In this document: positions 1 through 5,305 of the stretch, in pieces | Layout of the letters: each line of letters starts with the position of its first letter | Position numbering within the stretch: position 1 is the stretch's first letter | Source of the DNA: an uncultured Fibrobacter sp. | GTDB lineage: Bacteria > Fibrobacterota > Fibrobacteria > Fibrobacterales > Fibrobacteraceae | NCBI GenBank assembly: GCA_937891805.1 | Contig: CALATK010000063.1 | Coordinates: 1 to 5,305, forward strand | Reading direction: 5' to 3' | Length of the DNA stretch: 5,305 nt | The notes under the pieces: generated by a model | What the model was told of the DNA's origin: nothing | Database searches by the model: none | What the model saw: the letters and a program-made list of their open reading frames with translations, nothing else | Program-made: the position numbers and the translations under genes

Positions 1-1336
<1,336 letters not shown>

Positions 1337-1425
1337 AAAGCGTAAAAAAAGCTTTTTAAGACTAACGAAAGGAAGGTTCCGGTCTTCAAACAATTAACCT
1401 TCATAGGCTTTTAGCGCCAATCTTC
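1337..1425. other. Divergent guaB/TM2 spacer with small palindromes
   Basis: A-rich spacer between the two opposed promoter-like boxes. It contains a perfect 12-base palindrome, AAAAAGCTTTTT (1346-1357), and a 7-base inverted repeat, GAAGGTT (1372-1378) with AACCTTC (1396-1402), separated by 17 bases. Either could be a regulator site for one or both genes, but the palindrome is low in complexity and no known operator is recognised. No ORF with a ribosome site was found here. Confidence 0.3.
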
Positions 1426-1437
1426 TTTTTCTATATT
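1426..1437 (+). promoter_or_regulatory. Probable promoter box of the TM2 gene (extended -10)
   Basis: TTTTTCTATATT ends 23 bases before the ATG at 1461 and matches the guaB-side box on the opposite strand in all 12 bases. The implied leader is short and contains the AAGGAG ribosome site at 1450-1455. No convincing -35 hexamer is visible about 17 bases upstream. Conservation of sequence and spacing is the main support. Confidence 0.65.
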
Positions 1438-1460
1438 CCCACCCGCAACAAGGAGATTTT

Positions 1461-1652
1461 ATGGTCGCCGAAGGTGAACACAACAAGTGGATTGCGCTGG
1501 CCCTTTGTATTTTGCTCGGGTACCTGGGAATCCATCGTTTTTACGAAGGAAAAATCTGGACGGGAATTCTCTGGCTCTGCACGGCAGGACTTGGCGGCAT
1601 CGGTGTCATTGTAGATGCCATTCTCATCGTGATGAAGCCGGAGAAGTACTAA
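1461..1652 (+). CDS. TM2-domain small inner-membrane protein
   Basis: A 63-residue protein that is essentially a bare TM2 domain. It has a short charged N-terminus (MVAEGEHNKW), a first hydrophobic helix at about 10-27, a turn, and a second helix at about 33-57 ending in KPEKY. The family hallmark LGxHRFYEG is at residues 22-30, followed by Gly35, Thr41, Gly43, Gly46 and Gly48 and an Asp (52) inside the second helix. TM2 proteins are widespread in bacteria and eukaryotes, but the bacterial role is not established, so none is assigned. The start is well supported by AAGGAG five bases upstream and by a promoter-like box ending 23 bases upstream. The gene probably has its own promoter, divergent from guaB. 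A heptamer array begins one base after the TAA stop. No hairpin with a T-tract follows. Confidence 0.88.
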   Translation: MVAEGEHNKWIALALCILLGYLGIHRFYEGKIWTGILWLCTAGLGGIGVIVDAILIVMKPEKY

Positions 1653-1653
1653 G

Positions 1654-1688
1654 TGAGTTATGAGTTGTGAGTGATGAGTTGTGAGTGA
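1654..1688 (+). repeat. Heptamer array B (5 units, TGAGTNN)
   Basis: Five perfectly phased 7-base units: TGAGTTA, TGAGTTG, TGAGTGA, TGAGTTG and TGAGTGA. The last four form two 14-base TTG/TGA alternations. The array starts one base after the TAA stop of the TM2 gene. Because each unit begins with TGA and 7 is not a multiple of 3, all three plus-strand frames meet a stop within 21 bases. Function unknown. Confidence 0.85.
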
Positions 1689-1706
1689 AACTCAGTTGTT
1701 CCTTCG

Positions 1707-1742
1707 GCCTGGATCCTTCGTCGCTGCACTCCTCAGGATGAC
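1707..1742. repeat. Dispersed GTCATCCTGAG-type repeat, copy 1
   Basis: On the plus strand this is GCCTGGATCCTTCG (1707-1720), 11 variable bases, then CTCAGGATGAC (1732-1742). The minus strand reads GTCATCCTGAG through to CGAAGGATCCAGGC. Both flanking blocks match copy 2 at 3242-3276 exactly, while the centre differs. ATCCT (1713-1717) and AGGAT (1735-1739) could form the base of a stem, but the centre pairs poorly. It lies between heptamer arrays B and C and has no coding content. Confidence 0.75.
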
Positions 1743-1766
1743 GCCTCTTGTACCAGCGACCTCAAA

Positions 1767-1871
1767 CCCCTAGCCCCTAGATCCTAGCCCCTAGATCCTA
1801 TCCCCTAGATCCTATCCCCTAGATCCTATCCCCTAGATCCTAGCCCCTAAATCCTATCCCCTAAATCCTAT
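1767..1871 (+). repeat. Heptamer array C (15 units, CCCCTAG/ATCCTAT) abutting the rdgB start
   Basis: Fifteen 7-base units without a break in phase. Two CCCCTAG units come first, then ATCCTAG/T alternates with CCCCTAG/A, giving a 14-base higher-order period. Variation is confined mostly to the last base of each unit. The final ATCCTAT supplies the A and T of the rdgB start codon, so the array is the whole immediate leader of that gene. It contains no purine-rich ribosome site and no TATATT-like box. The TAG-bearing units put stops in all three plus-strand frames, and the complement carries TAG once per unit, or nearly so. The same family occurs as array A near guaB. Confidence 0.92.
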
Positions 1872-2496
1872 GAAACACCTATTCGTCATCGCAACCGGAA
1901 GTGCCGGAAAAATTAGAGACTTCGCCCATATCCTTGGAACCGACCATTACGAATTCCAGACCTTGAAAGACATCGGATTTGACGGCGACATCGTAGAAGA
2001 CGGCAAGACCTTTGCCGAAAACGCCATCATCAAGTCAAACACAACCGCCAAGTGGCTTGCTGCACGCAACATCGAAGCCACCGTGCTGGCCGACGATTCC
2101 GGATTAGAAGTTTTCGCCCTGAACGGGGAACCGGGAATCTACAGTGCCCGCTATAGCGGAGGCCACGGAAACGACATAAGCAACAACGAACTGCTCCTGA
2201 AAAAACTGGAAAATATCGAAGACCGCAGGGCCCGATATTTCTGCGCCCTTTCGTACCAGATCGTTTCGCAAGTCGACGACAAGTTCAGCATCAGCGAGCC
2301 CCGCATTTTTGAAGGGGAATGCCGCGGGACCATCAACCACGCCCCCGTAGGCGACATGGGCTTCGGCTACGACCCCCTCTTTGTACCCGACGGCGAAACC
2401 CGCACCTTCGCCCAGATGGAATTGGAAGAGAAAAAGGCCATCAGCCACCGGGGAAACGCCATCCGCGCCCTGAAGGCGGCACTACAACGGAAATAG
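1870..2496 (+). CDS. rdgB: Non-canonical purine NTP pyrophosphatase (RdgB/HAM1, ITPase)
   Basis: A soluble 208-residue enzyme of the Ham1/ITPase family. The family hydrolyses dITP, ITP and XTP to monophosphate plus pyrophosphate, so that deaminated purines are not built into DNA or RNA. Motifs in order are ATGSAGK (8-14), TFAENA (47-52), ADDSGLEV (74-81, with the family's catalytic Asp pair), GIYSARYSG (89-97), GFGYDP (164-169) and SHRG (192-195). Length is close to E. coli RdgB (about 197). The first motif is normally TGNxxK, but residue 11 here is Ser (AGT, one base from AAT Asn). The start is fixed by protein homology, since the nucleotide-binding motif begins at residue 8. No Shine-Dalgarno is visible because repeat array C runs into the ATG. 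Co-transcription with the TM2 gene is possible. The 3' end overlaps the convergent dipeptidase gene by 15 bases. Confidence 0.95.
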   Translation: MKHLFVIATGSAGKIRDFAHILGTDHYEFQTLKDIGFDGDIVEDGKTFAENAIIKSNTTAKWLAARNIEATVLADDSGLEVFALNGEPGIYSARYSGGHGNDISNNELLLKKLENIEDRRARYFCALSYQIVSQVDDKFSISEPRIFEGECRGTINHAPVGDMGFGYDPLFVPDGETRTFAQMELEEKKAISHRGNAIRALKAALQRK

Positions 2497-3231
2497 AGCG
2501 TAGTTTTCCTTGGTGTAGGCCCGCGTATAGGCGTTAAAATGCCACCACTCGCTACTTAGAGGAACCCAACCCGCTCGAAGCATAATAGAACGCAAAATCT
2601 TGCGATTGTTTACCTGTTGTTCGGTAAGGCGACCGCTTTGCAGGGCATCCGCCTCCCCTACCTCGCCTGCGCACCGCTCAAAGGAATCAAAGTCCGTTCC
2701 CATGTCCAGCAGGTTCCCTTCGGCATCGGTGATGCTCAAGTCCAGCGCAAGTCCATAATTGTGGAGTCCGCCGGTAACGCCAGATGACACATAGTTGGAA
2801 TAGGGCGTGCCTGCCACCGTACGTTTCAAGGCCGACTGGGCATATAGGGGGCGAGCCGCATCGAAAATCACCAGCACAGAGCCCGGCATTTCCTTCTCCA
2901 TAATCTTGATGGCCCGCTTGAGCTTTGGCAAGGCGTCTTTATGGACAAAGGCCCGCTGCACTCCGCAATACAAATCGTGTCCCGTCACGTTGTTGAAAGT
3001 ACCATACCGCAAGTCCATGCGGAGCCCTTTCAGGCGGGTGATTTCTACCATGTTGGAATCCGTGGTGGCATATTCAATCCACTTCTTGACCGAAGAACAG
3101 AAACGCAGGGGCTTCTCGGGCTTGGGCGGCACGAACAGGGAATCCGTTTCGTGAGCAAAAGCTACAGAGGATAAAAAAAGCACGGACAAAAATATCCAAA
3201 AGAAACATTTAGAAAAGCCGTCGTTTTTCAT
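2482..3231 (-). CDS. ddpX: Exported D-alanyl-D-alanine dipeptidase (VanX/DdpX family, peptidase M15D)
   Basis: A 249-residue zinc peptidase predicted to cleave free D-Ala-D-Ala. Residues 1-26 form a signal peptide: charged start, hydrophobic core FFWIFLSVLFLSS, and AFA before His27. The mature protein should therefore act in the periplasm or outside the cell. The family signature is complete: Arg127 in FDAARP, zinc ligands His157 and Asp164 in GLHNYGLALD, and catalytic Glu228 with zinc ligand His231 in SEWWH. LDMGTDFDSF (175-184) is also typical. VanX is cytoplasmic, whereas Salmonella PcgL is a known periplasmic member, so a role in recycling or using peptidoglycan-derived dipeptide is more likely than vancomycin resistance. 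No vanH, vanA or vanRS is nearby. An in-frame TGA lies two codons upstream of the ATG, and the ribosome site is weak (GAAGA). The receptor gene lies 107 bases upstream on the same strand. Co-transcription is possible but repeats intervene. Confidence 0.9.
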   Translation of the reverse strand: MKNDGFSKCFFWIFLSVLFLSSVAFAHETDSLFVPPKPEKPLRFCSSVKKWIEYATTDSNMVEITRLKGLRMDLRYGTFNNVTGHDLYCGVQRAFVHKDALPKLKRAIKIMEKEMPGSVLVIFDAARPLYAQSALKRTVAGTPYSNYVSSGVTGGLHNYGLALDLSITDAEGNLLDMGTDFDSFERCAGEVGEADALQSGRLTEQQVNNRKILRSIMLRAGWVPLSSEWWHFNAYTRAYTKENYALFPL

Positions 3232-3241
3232 AAATCTTCAA

Positions 3242-3303
3242 GCCTGGATCCTTCGCACTTATGTGCTCAGGATGACGTTTCGCGGAGCTTCGCTCGCCAT
3301 GAC
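3242..3303. repeat. Dispersed GTCATCCTGAG-type repeat, copy 2, with two hairpins
   Basis: GCCTGGATCCTTCG (3242-3255), a 10-base centre, and CTCAGGATGAC (3266-3276) repeat copy 1's flanks exactly. Here the element folds well: ATCCT/AGGAT, a TC/TC internal loop, then GCAC/GTGC around a TTAT loop (3248-3273). A second related unit ends in CATGAC (3277-3303) and forms GCG-AGC / GCT-CGC around TTC with one bulged G (3282-3297). Neither hairpin is followed by a T-run on either strand, so it does not look like a simple intrinsic terminator. It lies between the receptor and dipeptidase genes and could affect processing of a joint transcript. Confidence 0.72.
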
Positions 3304-3306
3304 AAT

Positions 3307-3337
3307 CTTTCGTCTCTCGTCTTTCGTCTCTCGTCTA
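3307..3337 (-). repeat. Heptamer array D (NAGACGA) just after the receptor stop codon
   Basis: On the minus strand, one base after the receptor TAG stop, come TAGACGA, GAGACGA, AAGACGA and GAGACGA, then a partial AAG. On the plus strand this appears as a perfect 14-base tandem duplication, CTTTCGTCTCTCGT (3307-3320 and 3321-3334). The 7-base unit, the alternation and the one-base offset from a stop codon match array B, although the sequence is unrelated. Confidence 0.8.
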
Positions 3338-3338
3338 A

Positions 3339-5305
3339 CTAGATTCCCAGCTGCACTTCTACGCCGAACTGCAAGTAAAGTCCCATGCCTTTCGCCATAA
3401 AGGGAACCAGGTCGTAACCATCGTTGGAATCACCATCGGCATCCCTGGTCACCCAGGAACGCTCACGGGCGTTCTCGCCGCCCAAGAACTTGAGAGCGGG
3501 CACATCCAGCTTGGCAAAGATGTTGTCCACTTCAAGGTAGAACCGGGCACTCCTGAAGAAATACTTCGAGGTCATCAGGTCCAGATTCAGGCGCAAGTCG
3601 GTGCGGAACAAGTCCGTAAATTCATTCAGGTCCTTGAGCCTGCGCTTGCCGTTGGTGCCATCGGCACTGGAAGGTTCAATCTGGTAATAGTACAAGGGCC
3701 TGTGCCACAAAGCATGGTGGGTCAAGATGACCGAAACCAGGGAGTCCTTGCGGGGGTAATAACGGAAATGGGAAACCACGTCCAGTCGGGAGTTCGCCTC
3801 CCACGGGAGGGAATTGCCAGAGCCTTCCAGTTCGTATTCGCCATAGACGGAACTGATATTGGTGGACATGGAGAAATGGTGGGAAGTCTTCCACTCCATC
3901 TTGGCCCCGCCGCCAAAGACCCAGGCGAAATCCACGTCGGTCACGTCTTCGTACTGAGCGTAGGCCTTAGGCATGGGCAGCAGCGGATCCGGATAGTAAC
4001 GGCCAAAACCGGAAGCCTGTACATCCAGGTACTTGGAACGGTAACCGAGACCCAGCTTGGCTGAAGTTCCCGATTCCAGACGGCCCGTCAGGTCGCCCTT
4101 GTCGTAGTAGGGTTTCCAGTCGCTGCGGTAGGCGGCATTTCCGAACAGGCGCCAGTAGGCGGTATCCGCTCCCGACAAGTTCCGTTCCATGTCCAGAGAG
4201 GCCGTAGGAGCGGCCTTGTGGTCCATGGCGTCAGCCACGGCTCCCGCAGAAAGAATGTACTGGTAGTAATCCCGCTTCCAGTCCAGACGACCCGTCCCGG
4301 AGACAACGCCCGTCTGGTAATCGTCGGACTGTTCGCCGAAATTCAAGTAGTTCCTTTCCAGAATGTGCTGTTCGTAAAGGAGAGCGCCGCTGAGCTTGGA
4401 GCCCAGAATGTTCCCCTTGAAATTCTTGTCCAGCCCACCCGAAATGGTAGTGTGGGTATAGTCGTAACCGTCAATGAAGGACCGTTGAGCCTGGTCCATA
4501 TTGACGTCCTCGGCAGGAGTCTTGAACCCGGTGGTATCACGCAGGGTATCGCTCAGGTATTCCCGGACAAAACCCGCGTGGGCGCTGGTCCCAAAGCGGG
4601 AGGCGTATTCCGCCCCCAACACCAGGTAGTTCTGCTCGCCCGAAATAATATCGATGGAATTCACCTCGTCGTAGGCCGTAGAAGTATCTTGCCGGATTTT
4701 GTATTCGTCGGAGCTGTACAGGGTGCGGATAGCCCAGGTGTTGCCCATGGAATCGGAACCGTTCAGCTGGGCGTAAATGTCAAAGGCTGTCAGGTCGAAG
4801 GGGTCCGAAGACTTGACCCGGCAATCGTTTACGCAGTCGCCGTCGCGCTTGCGGAATTCCGTAAAGAACTTTTCGCCCAGGTTCTTGAGCATCTCGCCGT
4901 CCAGCCTACGGAAAGCGAAACGGAAACTATCCCAGAAAAGCCAGGGAGCATCCACCACCACTTCTTGCACCGTAAGGCCAACGGCCCCCTTAAGCCCCCA
5001 CTCTCCCTTGGTCTGTTCGGGCAGGTACTGGATAGAGGTGGCAAGGCCCTGGCCGATTGGGCCCGAACCGTAATGGTCATGAACTTCAATCCCGCTCAAG
5101 ATGTGGGGGTTAATTACCGAAAGGTTTCCGGGAAAGCCCACATCCAGGTGACGCATGTTGGGGCTCCGGAGCCTGCCCAAGTGGTAAGCCACGTCCCCCG
5201 CACGGGAACCGTCGTAGTAAAGCGCACTGCTAAAATCTTTCTGGCCCGAAATACCCGGCATCTGGCTCAGGTGTTCCGTCACGTCGAAACGCATGCCCGC
5301 CGCAT
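3339..5305 (-). CDS. TonB-dependent outer-membrane receptor, N-terminus cut by the window edge
   Basis: At least 654 residues of a TonB-dependent receptor. Residue numbers count from the internal Met at 5294. The frame stays open to 5305 and the first residues are already plug domain (FDVTEHLSQMPGIS), so the signal peptide, TonB box and true start lie outside. The plug continues to about residue 95, with the NLSVINPHILSGIEVHDHYGS strand typical of the IxxIEVxxGxxS region. The rest is barrel: alternating aromatic and polar strands with long loops, ending LDLMTSKYFFRSARFYLEVDN and a last strand LYLQFGVEVQLGI. Such receptors import large or scarce ligands using TonB energy, but the substrate here cannot be read. 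Oddities are a CxxxC pair (154, 158) in a probable outer loop, a DxDxDxxDG calcium-type loop (618-626) before the final strand, and a C-terminal Ile where most outer-membrane barrels end in Phe or another aromatic. The stop is TAG at 3339-3341. Confidence 0.85.
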   Translation of the reverse strand, partial: AAGMRFDVTEHLSQMPGISGQKDFSSALYYDGSRAGDVAYHLGRLRSPNMRHLDVGFPGNLSVINPHILSGIEVHDHYGSGPIGQGLATSIQYLPEQTKGEWGLKGAVGLTVQEVVVDAPWLFWDSFRFAFRRLDGEMLKNLGEKFFTEFRKRDGDCVNDCRVKSSDPFDLTAFDIYAQLNGSDSMGNTWAIRTLYSSDEYKIRQDTSTAYDEVNSIDIISGEQNYLVLGAEYASRFGTSAHAGFVREYLSDTLRDTTGFKTPAEDVNMDQAQRSFIDGYDYTHTTISGGLDKNFKGNILGSKLSGALLYEQHILERNYLNFGEQSDDYQTGVVSGTGRLDWKRDYYQYILSAGAVADAMDHKAAPTASLDMERNLSGADTAYWRLFGNAAYRSDWKPYYDKGDLTGRLESGTSAKLGLGYRSKYLDVQASGFGRYYPDPLLPMPKAYAQYEDVTDVDFAWVFGGGAKMEWKTSHHFSMSTNISSVYGEYELEGSGNSLPWEANSRLDVVSHFRYYPRKDSLVSVILTHHALWHRPLYYYQIEPSSADGTNGKRRLKDLNEFTDLFRTDLRLNLDLMTSKYFFRSARFYLEVDNIFAKLDVPALKFLGGENARERSWVTRDADGDSNDGYDLVPFMAKGMGLYLQFGVEVQLGI

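Noticed and set aside
1346..1357. AAAAAGCTTTTT palindrome as an operator
   Set aside because: It is low in complexity in an A-rich spacer. The symmetry could be chance and no known regulator site matches, so it is listed only within the spacer feature.
1767..1871. CRISPR array
   Set aside because: The units are 7 bases with no unique spacers, and no cas genes are in view.
2104..2448. 114-codon minus-strand open frame opposite rdgB
   Set aside because: It is wholly inside rdgB, whose motifs are intact, and has no ribosome site or recognisable domain.
2482..3231. Vancomycin resistance gene vanX
   Set aside because: The protein has a signal peptide and lacks neighbouring vanH, vanA or vanRS genes. 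Family membership alone does not imply resistance.
3248..3297. Intrinsic terminator of the receptor gene
   Set aside because: The hairpins are modest and neither is followed by a T-run on the transcribed strand. The same arms recur elsewhere, so a dispersed repeat explains them better.
3702..4064. Plus-strand open frame opposite the receptor, with other small frames at 3676-5089
   Set aside because: The receptor frame is continuous and gives coherent barrel sequence. These are low-information antisense or offset translations.
5292..5294. True start codon of the receptor
   Set aside because: The frame remains open to the window edge, and the Met is followed directly by plug-domain sequence with no signal peptide. 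It is an internal residue.

Overview
The window looks like chromosomal DNA from a Fibrobacter-type bacterium. This is an inference. It rests on a moderate base composition, identical TTTTTCTATATT promoter-like boxes in front of two genes, a large TonB-dependent receptor that implies a Gram-negative envelope, and intergenic gaps filled with short tandem repeats. No rRNA or other marker gene is present to confirm the lineage.

Layout: positions 1-1268 (minus) hold IMP dehydrogenase (guaB), missing its C-terminus at the left edge. A divergent intergenic region (1269-1460) carries two back-to-back promoter-like boxes and a short heptamer array. A 63-residue TM2-domain membrane protein follows (1461-1652, plus). 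The 217-base gap after it is mostly repeat: a TGAGTNN heptamer array, a dispersed GTCATCCTGAG-type element, and a 15-unit CCCCTAG/ATCCTAT heptamer array that runs into the start codon of the next gene. That gene is rdgB/HAM1, a non-canonical purine NTP pyrophosphatase (1870-2496, plus). It converges on, and overlaps by 15 bases, a secreted VanX/DdpX-type D-Ala-D-Ala dipeptidase (2482-3231, minus). Upstream of the dipeptidase lie a second copy of the dispersed element and a fourth heptamer array. Beyond them is a 5'-truncated TonB-dependent outer-membrane receptor (3339-5305, minus).

The genes do not form one obvious pathway. guaB (GMP synthesis) and rdgB (removal of deaminated purine nucleotides such as ITP and XTP) are both purine housekeeping functions. 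The receptor and the exported dipeptidase are both envelope proteins on one strand and might be co-transcribed, but no substrate link is visible. No phage, IS, CRISPR, tRNA or rRNA feature was seen.

The most unusual content is the intergenic DNA. Four separate tandem arrays all have a 7-base unit, and three show a partly or wholly alternating 14-base pattern, although their sequences fall into three families. Two arrays begin exactly one base after a stop codon and one ends inside a start codon. This resembles a class of heptanucleotide repeats placed at gene borders.
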